A stretch of 12,087 nucleotides of DNA from Flavobacteriales bacterium UBA1958 (GTDB taxonomy: Bacteria > Bacteroidota > Bacteroidia > Flavobacteriales_D > Sanyastnellaceae). The stretch is from contig DDEI01000035.1 of the NCBI GenBank assembly GCA_002336675.1, positions 7,108 through 19,194 on the forward strand, written 5' to 3'. The notes under the pieces were generated by a model, which saw only the letters and a list, made by a program, of their open reading frames with translations, searched no databases and had not been told where the DNA came from. This document shows, piece by piece, positions 1 to 7,202 of this stretch (the first letter of the stretch is position 1; the number at the start of each line of letters is the position of its first letter). The translations under genes and the position numbers were made by a program.

Positions 1-189
1 CTGAAGGCTATTTCTCATAAAAAATCTACCATTATATGTGTAGGCCCCGAAGGAGACTTCTCTGCAGAAGAAATTAAAATAGCCTTAGAAGTAGGATTTA
101 AATCCGCTCACATGGGGCCTGAAAGACTAAGAACGGAGACTGCAGCGCTATTCGCGACGTCTATTTACCATACAGTAACTTCATTATGA
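1..189 (+). CDS. rsmE: 16S rRNA (uracil1498-N3)-methyltransferase RsmE, 3' end only
   Basis: This is the last 62 codons of a gene that begins before the window; frame 1 is open from base 1 to a TGA at 187-189. The translation carries the C-terminal SPOUT-knot motifs of RsmE: a CVGPEGDFS segment followed by an EEI helix (family usual GPEGGF-EE), then MGPERLRTETA (family usual LG-RLRTETA), which form the S-adenosylmethionine-binding knot. RsmE methylates N3 of U1498 in 16S rRNA of the assembled 30S subunit, in the cytoplasm. The final bases overlap the start of the next gene in ATGA, so the two are probably cotranslated. GPEGD in place of GPEGG is a minor variation. The family assignment is firm; the N-terminal PUA-like domain is outside the window. 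Confidence 0.93.
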   Translation: MKAISHKKSTIICVGPEGDFSAEEIKIALEVGFKSAHMGPERLRTETAALFATSIYHTVTSL

Positions 190-506
190 AAAAATTAGCA
201 GCCATACTTATTATCGTTTTAGGAATTCTCTTAGTACTGGCTTTCACTGTGCCCTCTAAAAAAGATTATGAAGAATTTATTACTACAGAGCTCAAAAAGA
301 GAGCTCATGATGACCTGCTAGGATTGAACGATTTTATGATTGAAAATTTAGCTAAACTAGTATTTATGGCAGCTGAATATAAGGATATAAAAGTGGGAAG
401 TACTTATGCTTTTTCTTTAGGAAAAGACAATACCTATAAATTCGTGGGGTTCGGTACTTTGATTATTTGTGTGGAGGGTGATTTGACTATTTTAGAAGGT
501 AAATAA
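186..506 (+). CDS. Small single-pass membrane protein, DUF4359-like
   Basis: This is a 106-residue protein that starts with ATG at 186, overlapping the rsmE stop as ATGA, so translation is likely coupled. Residues 1-22 form a Lys-led hydrophobic helix (uncleaved anchor or signal peptide; no lipobox Cys). It is followed by a VPSKKDYEEF segment, a charged amphipathic helix, and a C-terminal beta-like stretch ending near YKFVGFGTLIICVEG. The pattern of an N-terminal helix, then (N/V)PS-x-x-x-Y-x-x-F, then a final hydrophobic GxFGxFI-like strand recalls small DUF4359 proteins, from memory only. No catalytic motif is visible and the function is unknown. The bulk of the protein would lie outside the inner membrane. 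Its stop is 7 bases from the stop of the convergent hydrolase gene, leaving no room for a separate terminator. Confidence 0.75.
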   Translation: MKKLAAILIIVLGILLVLAFTVPSKKDYEEFITTELKKRAHDDLLGLNDFMIENLAKLVFMAAEYKDIKVGSTYAFSLGKDNTYKFVGFGTLIICVEGDLTILEGK

Positions 507-513
507 TCTAAAT

Positions 514-1581
514 TTACTCCGCTAAATAAAGCATAAACTCCTCACTCCCAAAGTAACTAAGAGAATGATGGGATGCTCCAAAAGAAGTGGCATGAATTAA
601 TTGAATAGGAGAACTAGGGAAATGCTTCTTAAAGTAATCTTCTAATTCATACGCCTCATTGCCGCAGTTACACCCTAGTCGCGTATTTCCATATCTCCGA
701 GAAAAGGATAGTTTAACTCCTAGAAATTTATAAGCTTTGGAAAGAACGAGGTCCTCTTCATTATAGATAATAGTCAAGTTATAATTATCTCGTCCTATAA
801 ATGGGTTCTCTAATGAACGGTTATAATAACTCCTAAACTCTTTTTTAGAAATCGCAGGAGCCGCCATGCAAATATTTATCCGCTGGTGAGGCGTAGCGTC
901 CTCTTCCTCCTCTTCATCATTAAACAATAGACTTATAGCCACTTCTGCTCCCAGACTATGTGTAATGACTGTTATATCATTCTTTTCAATCTTAGAGATA
1001 ACTTTCCTCAATCCTAGGCCAGCGTTTTGAGCATTTGTTATGGCTTGCTTCTTGAACATTTTTCCTAGACTAACAATGAATTTTAGACTATGATCGGGCT
1101 TCAAGTACATTCCATCCCAGTAGATTTCTAAAAAATAATTTTCTTGTCCTGTGGCCTGATTTATTCTCTCCCTCATAATACCATAGTCATCATGAGCAGA
1201 TGTATCTCCATTTATAGGCGCTACAGGTTTTCTAAATCCATGTATAAAAATGTATAGATTCTGGCCTGAGGATACTTCGCCATTTACTTTAGATGCTAAC
1301 TTTTCACTCAACTCATTCTGCCTTTTCTGCCAAGTCCGGTATGAAGTGTAAGTATTTACTGAACCTAAACTGCTAAGTTTTTTGAGCTCATAATTAGCGT
1401 TTCGGAAAAGGTTCTCATCTATATCACTCCGAGGATAAACATCTCCATTTTTATCGAGAAAAACCCTAGTTACATTTTCGATTTTTTCCGAACGGATGTA
1501 TGTCTGAGCGTAAGAAACATTTTCTTGTGAAAACACAATTGATGAAAGAAGTATGGGGAAAAGAACTAGATAATATTTCAC
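514..1581 (-). CDS. Secreted alpha/beta hydrolase (DUF900-like serine hydrolase)
   Basis: This 355-residue protein starts with GTG at 1581; an in-frame TAA lies 24 bases upstream with no ATG between, and the GTG gives a clean signal peptide (about residues 1-18, ending SIVFSQ). An alpha/beta hydrolase core follows: an IFIHGF oxyanion-hole loop (residues 111-116), the nucleophile elbow THSLGAE with Ser209 (207-213), a likely acid in YNEEDLVLS (Asp277), and a likely catalytic His in GASHHSLSYF (338/339). This order matches DUF900-type esterase/lipase-like hydrolases; the substrate cannot be inferred. An acidic run (NDEEEEED, 221-228) follows the nucleophile helix, and a CNC motif near 304-306 may bind metal or form a disulfide. 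The protein is expected in the periplasm or outside the cell. It lies 37 bases downstream of the DUF551 gene and may share its transcript. Confidence 0.85.
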   Translation of the reverse strand: MKYYLVLFPILLSSIVFSQENVSYAQTYIRSEKIENVTRVFLDKNGDVYPRSDIDENLFRNANYELKKLSSLGSVNTYTSYRTWQKRQNELSEKLASKVNGEVSSGQNLYIFIHGFRKPVAPINGDTSAHDDYGIMRERINQATGQENYFLEIYWDGMYLKPDHSLKFIVSLGKMFKKQAITNAQNAGLGLRKVISKIEKNDITVITHSLGAEVAISLLFNDEEEEEDATPHQRINICMAAPAISKKEFRSYYNRSLENPFIGRDNYNLTIIYNEEDLVLSKAYKFLGVKLSFSRRYGNTRLGCNCGNEAYELEDYFKKHFPSSPIQLIHATSFGASHHSLSYFGSEEFMLYLAE

Positions 1582-1618
1582 AGAATGACCAACTATATAA
1601 GGGTGTTATAACTCGAAC

Positions 1619-1888
1619 CTACTCGGGACCTTTCGGCATCTCTGTCCAGTGTGTAACGTCAGAAAAAAAGTGATTAGAGTTTCCTTCACCCTGCCAGAAG
1701 TGACTCCCGTATTTCTCTCTTTTTTCATGATCATCTTTGTAAAAATTCTCTAGAAAAACTAACACAATCACTTCTCTAATTTCAAATCTGAAAGCATTTC
1801 CAGGGAGAAAAACTTTATTCTTAGGAATGAACGCAAGTACTCTTTGGTTATTTTCCGGAAGAGTTTCCGTGACTTTAATCCAATTCAA
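1619..1888 (-). CDS. DUF551 domain protein, TTG start
   Basis: This 89-residue protein opens with NWIKVTETLPENNQRVLAF and closes with VTHWTEMPKGPE. That is the DUF551 layout: an N-terminal WI-V---LP motif and a C-terminal VTHW-PLP motif separated by beta strands. DUF551 proteins are best known from phage and prophage genes, and their molecular role is not established. No ATG is available: TAA-TAG lies in frame shortly upstream, so TTG at 1888 is the only reasonable start before the conserved Trp3. The start lies 14 bases inside the end of the response regulator gene, implying translational coupling. No signal peptide or membrane helix is seen, so it should be cytoplasmic. The family call is good; the function is unknown. 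Confidence 0.75.
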   Translation of the reverse strand: MNWIKVTETLPENNQRVLAFIPKNKVFLPGNAFRFEIREVIVLVFLENFYKDDHEKREKYGSHFWQGEGNSNHFFSDVTHWTEMPKGPE

Positions 1889-2276
1889 TTGAAATTCTTT
1901 TTCTTTCTATTATATAATGTTTGATACTCTCTTTAGTGAGGGGCTTCATGATGTAACTCTTTACTTGAGAAAACGATTTAGATCTATCTATGTCATCGGA
2001 ATTCATAGAACTGGAAAGCATCATTACATCAAATTTTAAATTATACTTAGCCGAATAATCTAAAAATTCCCACCCGGTTAGTTCCGGCACAGATATATCT
2101 AACAAAAGTAAATCTGGATGATCTAACCTGCCTTTAACTAAATTTTTAATTAAATCTATAGGGTCCTGGAAAACTGTTACTTTAGATGAAGGTAGAGAAT
2201 AGTTTAGAAATTGCCCATTAAGCATCCCATTAAAGTCATCGGCATCTAAAATGTATATAAGATTGTATGGCTTCAT
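1875..2276 (-). CDS. Single-domain (CheY-like) response regulator
   Basis: This is a 133-residue receiver domain with no output domain. The phosphoacceptor is Asp60 in DLLLLDISVPELTGWEFLD (55-73), the switch Ser/Thr lies in MLSSS (86-90), and the conserved Lys-Pro is YIMKPLTKE with Lys111. The GWEFL and KPLTKE segments resemble the small stand-alone regulators common in Bacteroidota. The N-terminal acidic cluster reads LDADD (10-14). If aligned with the usual DDD, one Mg-binding Asp is an Ala, although Asp13-Asp14 may take over. The ATG at 2276 is chosen over an adjacent upstream TTG because it gives the standard receiver N-terminus. It would be phosphorylated by a histidine kinase not present here and act by protein-protein contact. 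A promoter-like sequence lies just upstream, and the DUF551 gene overlaps its 3' end. Confidence 0.9.
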   Translation of the reverse strand: MKPYNLIYILDADDFNGMLNGQFLNYSLPSSKVTVFQDPIDLIKNLVKGRLDHPDLLLLDISVPELTGWEFLDYSAKYNLKFDVMMLSSSMNSDDIDRSKSFSQVKSYIMKPLTKESIKHYIIERKRISIELD

Positions 2277-2304
2277 CAATCATCTAAGCTAATTGAATTC
2301 AATC

Positions 2305-2340
2305 TATTGGCAAAGTGAGTTAATCGTAGTTACTAACAAA
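2305..2340 (-). promoter_or_regulatory. Bacteroidota-type promoter for the response regulator
   Basis: On the minus strand, TTTG (2337-2340, a perfect -33 element) is followed after 18 bases by TCACTTTG (2311-2318), one mismatch from the TAnnTTTG -7 consensus of the Bacteroidota housekeeping sigma factor. Transcription would start near 2305, giving a leader of about 29 bases before the ATG at 2276. This suggests the response regulator, DUF551 and hydrolase genes can be expressed independently of the ABC operon upstream. It was recognised by eye only. Confidence 0.5.
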
Positions 2341-2378
2341 CATTTTTTCAAGGGATTTATATGATTTAAGAGAGCGAA

Positions 2379-3488
2379 TTAAAAACTTTTTACCGGGCTA
2401 TTCCAGGCTTTTATTTCGTCCTCTGCTTTTACCCCTTTTAAAACCTCTACATATATGCCATCAGACAATCCAAGTTCTACATTCCTTTTATCATATTCAT
2501 TCTCGTTTATCCTCACTTCTACATATGGACTGCCATCTTTTTCAAATTGAAGTAGGCTCTCACTTATGGCCATCACATCTTCCCTTTTGTCTAATACTAC
2601 ATCTGCGGTAGCTGAGTATCCGGCTCTTATAAACTGATTCTCATCTAGAGATACGGCAGCCTTAATATTGAATTGTACCGCTCCATTCTCCTCTATTCCT
2701 TTAGGAGATATATATTCCAAAATAGCTTTGAATGTTTCTCCTTCGATAGCTCCTATGGTAAGAATAAGCTCCATACCTTCTTTTAGCTTTTCTACCTCCG
2801 ATTCATCAATCTTACCTTCAAAAATTAAATCCTTCATGTTAGCTATACTGGCCACAGTGGTTCCTTCATTAAATGTATTGGCTTCTATTACTGAGTTTCC
2901 TACTTTAATAGGAACATCTAGAATCATCCCACTTACTGTAGACCGAATATCTGTATTAGAGCCTCCTCTATTTCTTTTGGCTGCACCATTCTGCACTATC
3001 TGAAGGTCCTCTTGAGATGCCCTTAGCTCCTGCTCTGCATTCATTTTATTCATAGAAAACGGCTGAAAATCTGCTTGCGAAATAACCCCTTTTTCTAACA
3101 GAATACTATTTCTATTATAATCGAGTTTGACATTATCTAAGTTAATCTGAGCTCTATTTATTCTATTCTCAGCGGCATTAAGGTTAGCCATATTCGGAAC
3201 GACTTGGACTACAGCTAAAATATCACCCTCGTTAACTGTTTGACCAGCATCTGCTATTAACCTTTTTACTATTCCGGAAATCTGAGGCTTTATTTGAACT
3301 TCATCTCTAGGTACCACTGCCCCTGTAGCCACAGATTTATTCACTATAGTTTTCTGTTCAGCAGTATGGTTCTCGAATCTTACAGGGGGTTCCTGCTCCT
3401 TAGCGTAGAGGTAATAAATACTTCCTATTCCTGTCGTCATAATGAGAAAAATAATAATTACGAGTGGTGTAAAACAGCCTTTTTTCAT
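2379..3488 (-). CDS. Periplasmic adaptor (membrane fusion) subunit, MacA/HlyD family
   Basis: This 369-residue protein has an N-terminal anchor helix (about residues 8-28). It continues with a split lipoyl/barrel-sandwich domain: first half VQIKPQISGIVKRLIADAG (64-82) with VNEGDILA, second half IRSTVSGMILDVPIKVGNSV (181-200). Between them is an alpha-helical hairpin rich in Asn, Gln and Leu (about 102-168). Beta-barrel and membrane-proximal domains follow (220-369), including IRAGYSATADVVLD and a final KAEDEIKAW. This is the RND/MacA-type adaptor that links an inner-membrane ABC exporter to an outer-membrane TolC-like channel. The ATG at 3488 is 4 bases after the second permease stop, so it is the last gene of the operon. 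Strict MacA identity is not claimed because substrate specificity cannot be read. Confidence 0.92.
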   Translation of the reverse strand: MKKGCFTPLVIIIFLIMTTGIGSIYYLYAKEQEPPVRFENHTAEQKTIVNKSVATGAVVPRDEVQIKPQISGIVKRLIADAGQTVNEGDILAVVQVVPNMANLNAAENRINRAQINLDNVKLDYNRNSILLEKGVISQADFQPFSMNKMNAEQELRASQEDLQIVQNGAAKRNRGGSNTDIRSTVSGMILDVPIKVGNSVIEANTFNEGTTVASIANMKDLIFEGKIDESEVEKLKEGMELILTIGAIEGETFKAILEYISPKGIEENGAVQFNIKAAVSLDENQFIRAGYSATADVVLDKREDVMAISESLLQFEKDGSPYVEVRINENEYDKRNVELGLSDGIYVEVLKGVKAEDEIKAWNSPVKSF

Positions 3489-3492
3489 GTGT

Positions 3493-4749
3493 TTATTCTT
3501 TTCTTAGGGCGTCTATAGGCTTTACTCTTACAGCTGAATATGCTGGAAGTAAACCTGTAAAAACTCCTGCTACTATTAATATTAAAAATGAACCAAAAAC
3601 GACATTGAATGAAACTGTGGGATTTCTAAAGGACCCAGAATCTCCCATTGCTGCCAATGTATTATTTAGTAACTCCACCGTCAGCACCCCAAAGAAAATA
3701 CCCAATAGTCCTGCTACGATAGTTATTAGTAATGTCTCTGAAATAATCTGCTTTATTATTACGGATGGAGCTGCTCCTAGAGCACGCCTTATTCCTATTT
3801 CCTTAGTTCTTTCAGTCACAGAAACCAGCATGATGTTTCCTATTCCTATAATTCCTGCGAAAAGAGCTAAAATACCAACGGAAAAAGAGATAAACCTAAG
3901 TGAGGCAAAAAGAGTATTAACATCTGCTAATTCCTCTTCCATATTCCAACTGCCGAAAGCTCTTTGGTCAGCAGGATGAACGCTTTTTCTGATTTTCAAC
4001 TTTGATTTTATTTCATCTTGTAATTTGCTTATCGGATAACCATCCACGCTCTTAACACTAAACCATCCGATGGTTTTTCCATAGTTAAATGTTCGCTGAA
4101 ATGCAGTAATAGGCATAAAAATACTTTCATTTTCCTCTGCTGAATCATCACCTTCCTTCATTGAAGCAATGACCCCTATTACTTGAACATTTACGTTATT
4201 AATTTGAATGTACTTTCCGATAGGGTTTTCACCTTTTACGAATAAAGTAGTAAAGACTTTCTTCCCTATAGAGCACACTTTTCTTTCGTCTTTAATATCA
4301 GCAGCATTTATAAATCTGCCTTGGGTAATATTCATCGGCTGAATCTCCACTAATCCTGGTGTTTCTCCATAAATATTAAATGACCCCGTATTATTATCAT
4401 ACGACGCATTATTACCGCCCTGCCATCCACCTGCCTGACAACGAGGAGATATAACATCTATTTCCTGAACATTCTCTTCCAAGAATTGAATATCATCCAT
4501 ATCCATATCAAACCTTCTTCCTCTTTTAAATCCTTTGTATGGAATAGAAGTCATCATACTCCATACACCCCCACTATTAGCGGCCCTGTTGCCAATATCC
4601 GCTTTTACACCATTCTCTAAACCGGAAGATGCTGCCATCATGATTACGAGCATGAAAATACCCCAAGCTACACCAATCATGGAGAGAATTGTTCTCATGG
4701 GGTTTTGCACCATAACAGATAATATTTCTTTTAAAACATCTTTATCCAT
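3493..4749 (-). CDS. MacB/FtsX-type ABC transporter permease, second copy
   Basis: This 418-residue permease has the MacB topology: TM1 near residues 20-42, a large periplasmic domain (about 45-280), then three C-terminal helices (about 285-310, 333-361, 383-404). The FtsX-domain signature SVTERTKEIGIRRALGAAPS (310-329) lies on the cytoplasmic loop after TM2 and is where the ATPase couples. The C-terminus LPAYSAVRVKPIDALRKE is typical of the family. The periplasmic part contains a Gly/Asn-rich loop (about 106-123). Its ATG overlaps the stop of the preceding permease by one base (TAATG). It is homologous to that permease but clearly diverged, so the exporter is probably a heterodimer of the two. 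The ATPase is a separate protein, unlike E. coli MacB where ATPase and permease are fused. Confidence 0.93.
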   Translation of the reverse strand: MDKDVLKEILSVMVQNPMRTILSMIGVAWGIFMLVIMMAASSGLENGVKADIGNRAANSGGVWSMMTSIPYKGFKRGRRFDMDMDDIQFLEENVQEIDVISPRCQAGGWQGGNNASYDNNTGSFNIYGETPGLVEIQPMNITQGRFINAADIKDERKVCSIGKKVFTTLFVKGENPIGKYIQINNVNVQVIGVIASMKEGDDSAEENESIFMPITAFQRTFNYGKTIGWFSVKSVDGYPISKLQDEIKSKLKIRKSVHPADQRAFGSWNMEEELADVNTLFASLRFISFSVGILALFAGIIGIGNIMLVSVTERTKEIGIRRALGAAPSVIIKQIISETLLITIVAGLLGIFFGVLTVELLNNTLAAMGDSGSFRNPTVSFNVVFGSFLILIVAGVFTGLLPAYSAVRVKPIDALRKE

Positions 4750-5978
4750 TATTCCTCTCTTAATGCTACAATTGGTCGTAAGCTGGCCGCTCTAATTGCT
4801 GGAACTAATCCAGAGATCACTCCACTTACTGTCAAAATAAAAAGTGCTGTCATGGCAGAGTTAAAATCTATAGAGGGTTTTTTAAAATACTCTAACTCTA
4901 TAAAATGAGACACCAACTCTAAAACTAGAATTCCTACTATCATTCCTAAAAACCCAGACAAAACTGTAATAAGTAGACTTTCTTGAAGGATGAGTCCAAT
5001 TATCTTGCTGGGTGTGGCTCCTAAAGCTTTCCTAATACCTAATTCTCTCGTTCTTTCTTTCACTACAATACTCATAATGTTTGAAATACCAATTATACCA
5101 GAGACTAAAGTCATTAACCCTATTACAAAAACAAAGGCCTTTATTCCTAAGCCAATATTCGCATATTTAGCATTTTCTACATTATTGTTATTTGTAGTAA
5201 TGGCATTCTCATCCTCAGGGTTAACCTTATACCTAGTTTTAAGAAACGACATCAGTTCTTCCTCCAGTTCAACAGTTTCGCTAATCGCTAGATCGCCTGT
5301 ACTAAGGTAAAACTCATCTATTCTATCCGTTGGAGAAAAAAGCTTATGAAAGGTTTGAATAGGAATAAAGCATCTTCTATTATTCCATCTATTTTCTCCA
5401 CGCTTAAATACTCCTATGATCTTAAATTGAACTCCTCCTATATTAATTAGAGTTCCTATAACTTTCCTCTCTTTGCATAATTCTTTATAAACGTCAACTC
5501 CAATTACTACAGATTTTTTAGCTTCATTTTCATCATTAATATTTAAAAACCTACCCTGCAAAATGTCAAGCTTAAGCAACCCTAGTATGGAACTATTTGC
5601 TCCAGCTAATGAATAATTGCCAGATTCATTTTTCCAGTTCATTTGAATTCCCCAAACACGTTCAAATGCACTTCCAAAAGGAATTTCATCCTTGTGGTCT
5701 GTCTTTATCTTAGTAAAATCATAGTTAGAAAAGTCTATTCGTCGATTAGGTTTTGTACCTTGATATGACAACGATGTTCTACCAGTTTCTATACTCATAC
5801 TGTTTATGGCCATTTTACTAAACATACTAGCTGCGCCATTAGTTAAGCCTGTGGAAATACCCAATAAAAAAACCAGAATAAATATTCCTACGGCCACAGA
5901 AATTCCCGTAAGAACATACCGAAGAGGATTCTTTAAAATAGTCTGAAGTATTTCTATCCAAGTGTCTCTATTAAACAT
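4749..5978 (-). CDS. MacB/FtsX-type ABC transporter permease, first copy
   Basis: This is a 409-residue permease of the same family as its downstream neighbour. TM1 is at about residues 21-43, the MacB-type periplasmic core domain at about 45-275, and TM2-4 near 278-302, 331-357 and 374-396. The coupling-loop signature VKERTRELGIRKALGATPSK occupies 306-325, and the C-terminus is RAASLRPIVALREE. An Asn run (TTNNNN, 261-266) lies just before TM2. Both ends overlap neighbours in TAATG: its ATG at 5978 with the ATPase stop, and its stop with the second permease start. That fixes the starts and implies a translationally coupled operon. MacB-like transporters drive periplasmic substrates (peptides, lipopeptides, some antibiotics) through TolC by mechanotransmission; the substrate here is unknown. 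Confidence 0.93.
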   Translation of the reverse strand: MFNRDTWIEILQTILKNPLRYVLTGISVAVGIFILVFLLGISTGLTNGAASMFSKMAINSMSIETGRTSLSYQGTKPNRRIDFSNYDFTKIKTDHKDEIPFGSAFERVWGIQMNWKNESGNYSLAGANSSILGLLKLDILQGRFLNINDENEAKKSVVIGVDVYKELCKERKVIGTLINIGGVQFKIIGVFKRGENRWNNRRCFIPIQTFHKLFSPTDRIDEFYLSTGDLAISETVELEEELMSFLKTRYKVNPEDENAITTNNNNVENAKYANIGLGIKAFVFVIGLMTLVSGIIGISNIMSIVVKERTRELGIRKALGATPSKIIGLILQESLLITVLSGFLGMIVGILVLELVSHFIELEYFKKPSIDFNSAMTALFILTVSGVISGLVPAIRAASLRPIVALREE

Positions 5979-6643
5979 TAGGCTGAGATTATTCTACCAT
6001 CCTTCAACCGTATGATCCGTTCGGTTTCAGCAGCTATTTCATTCTCGTGAGTTACTATAATGACCGTTTTTCCAGCTGCATTTACTTTTTTCAGTAAATC
6101 CAACACTTCCATGGAAGTAATCGAATCTAATGCTCCAGTCGGCTCATCAGCTAAAATAACTTTTGGGTCTGCTATCAAGGCTCGCGCTATCGCCACTCTT
6201 TGTTTCTGCCCTCCAGACATCTCGCTAGGCAAATGTTCTGCCCAGTCTAATAGCCCAACTTCCTCTAAGCGTTGCAACGCTAATTCTTTTCTTTTACTCC
6301 TTGGCACTTTCTGATAGTAGAGCGGCAAAGAAACATTTTCCCAAGCGGTTTTAAAATTAATAAGATTGAATGATTGGAAAACGAACCCTAAAAACTGACT
6401 TCTATAAATAGCCGCTTTCTTTTCACTAAGGTCCTTAATTAGTTTTCCGTCAAGAGCATATGCTCCTCCGTCATAATTGTCTAACATACCAAGGATGTTC
6501 AACAGTGTAGACTTACCACTTCCCGAACTTCCCATTATAGAAACGAGTTCCCCACTCTTAATATTGAGGTCTATTCCTTTGAGAACCTGAATGGAATTCC
6601 CCCCTACCTCATAAGATTTAGTTATATTTTCTAATAGAATCAC
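5978..6643 (-). CDS. ABC transporter ATP-binding protein (MacB/LolD type)
   Basis: This 221-residue ATPase contains every functional motif: aromatic A-loop Tyr11, Walker A GSSGSGKS (38-45), Q-loop Gln90 in FVFQSFNLI, signature MSGGQKQR (142-149), Walker B VILADE with catalytic Glu167, D-loop GALD (170-173) and switch His199 in VTHE. The length and the motif spacing fit the LolD/MacB/FtsE group that pairs with FtsX-domain permeases. The start is GTG at 6643; it gives the usual family N-terminus MILLENITKSYEVGG, and the next Met comes only within the nucleotide-binding core. It is the first gene of a four-gene operon and lies 80 bases downstream of ribH. It acts on the cytoplasmic face of the inner membrane. 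Confidence 0.95.
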   Translation of the reverse strand: MILLENITKSYEVGGNSIQVLKGIDLNIKSGELVSIMGSSGSGKSTLLNILGMLDNYDGGAYALDGKLIKDLSEKKAAIYRSQFLGFVFQSFNLINFKTAWENVSLPLYYQKVPRSKRKELALQRLEEVGLLDWAEHLPSEMSGGQKQRVAIARALIADPKVILADEPTGALDSITSMEVLDLLKKVNAAGKTVIIVTHENEIAAETERIIRLKDGRIISA

Positions 6644-6650
6644 CTGTAAA

Positions 6651-6681
6651 CAAATGTAAGTGTATGACCCAAGGATAAAAA
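6651..6681 (-). promoter_or_regulatory. Possible promoter of the ABC export operon
   Basis: On the minus strand, TACATTTG (6651-6658) is a perfect TAnnTTTG -7 element. A TTTT near 6678-6681 at 19-base spacing is an imperfect -33. The element ends only 7 bases before the GTG start codon at 6643, so transcription from it would yield a leaderless or nearly leaderless mRNA. It may instead be coincidental, with the operon read through from ribH. Confidence 0.35.
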
Positions 6682-6698
6682 TCCTAATTGAATCAATT
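6672..6698. repeat. Two small adjacent inverted repeats upstream of the ABC operon
   Basis: AGGAT (6672-6676) and ATCCT (6681-6685) enclose AAAA. Immediately next, AATTG (6686-6690) and CAATT (6694-6698) enclose AAT. Neither is followed by a T tract on the minus strand, so they do not look like a classical terminator for ribH. They could be a protein-binding site near the candidate promoter. Confidence 0.35.
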
Positions 6699-6723
6699 AT
6701 TGTTAACGAAGAAAAAGAACTTG

Positions 6724-7194
6724 TTACTGCATCTTCATCACCACTACCGCAGCCTCGGTACCTTTATTACCATAACGTCCACCAGATCTATCTATGGCTT
6801 GTTGTGCATTATTATCCGTAAGAACTCCGAAAGCTACTGGTTTTCCAGTTTTAAGATTTACTTCCATGATTCCTTGAGCTGCTGATTGACACACAAAATC
6901 AAAATGGGCAGTTTCACCTCTGATGACGCTGCCTAAACAAACGACACCATCTATATTCCCTCGTTCTATGAGCTTTAGCGCACCTAATGCCAGCTCGTAT
7001 GCCCCTGGGACGTATTTTATAGTAATATCTGATTCTAGAACTCCTGCGTCATAAAAACCCTGAAGAGCCCCTTTAAGAAGATTTCCTGTTATGTTATGAT
7101 TCCATTCGGAAACCACTATACCAAACTTCTTTCCTGTTAAATCAGGAAATTCATCAGGATTAAAATCGCTTAGATTTTTCCCTTCAGTAGTCAT
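6724..7194 (-). CDS. ribH: 6,7-dimethyl-8-ribityllumazine synthase
   Basis: Lumazine synthase condenses 5-amino-6-ribitylamino-uracil with 3,4-dihydroxy-2-butanone 4-phosphate, the penultimate step of riboflavin synthesis, in the cytoplasm. The 156-residue protein shows the family motifs in order: FGIVVSEWNHNIT (24-36) with Trp31 at the aromatic substrate-stacking position, VPGAYELA (62-69), the GxVIRGETAHFDFV loop (88-101) with catalytic His97, FGVLTDNN (122-129), and the phosphate-contact tail DRSGGRYGNKGTEAA (135-149). The length is normal; the N-terminus carries about 20 extra polar residues, as is frequent in Bacteroidota. The ATG at 7194 is 8 bases after the TPR gene stop, so the two form an operon. 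No riboflavin (FMN) riboswitch and no other rib genes are seen nearby. Confidence 0.97.
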   Translation of the reverse strand: MTTEGKNLSDFNPDEFPDLTGKKFGIVVSEWNHNITGNLLKGALQGFYDAGVLESDITIKYVPGAYELALGALKLIERGNIDGVVCLGSVIRGETAHFDFVCQSAAQGIMEVNLKTGKPVAFGVLTDNNAQQAIDRSGGRYGNKGTEAAVVVMKMQ

Positions 7195-7202
7195 CTGTAT
7201 AT

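Noticed and set aside
507..513. Bidirectional terminator between the convergent DUF4359-like and hydrolase genes
   Set aside because: Only 7 bases separate the stops; no hairpin can be placed outside coding sequence.
1619..1888. Prophage remnant suggested by the DUF551 gene
   Set aside because: No other phage gene, integrase, attachment repeat or compositional break is visible around it.
2668..6314. Several plus-strand frames of 84-124 residues inside the ABC operon
   Set aside because: All are antisense to permease, adaptor or ATPase sequence with complete motifs; their Ser/Ile/Pro-rich translations are typical shadows.
6672..6698. Terminator after ribH
   Set aside because: The stems are only 5 bp and no T tract follows on the minus strand.
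6644..6723. FMN riboswitch or other leader RNA near ribH
   Set aside because: These 80 bases lie downstream of ribH, and the ribH leader side is only an 8-base gap after the TPR gene; no aptamer-like structure is seen.
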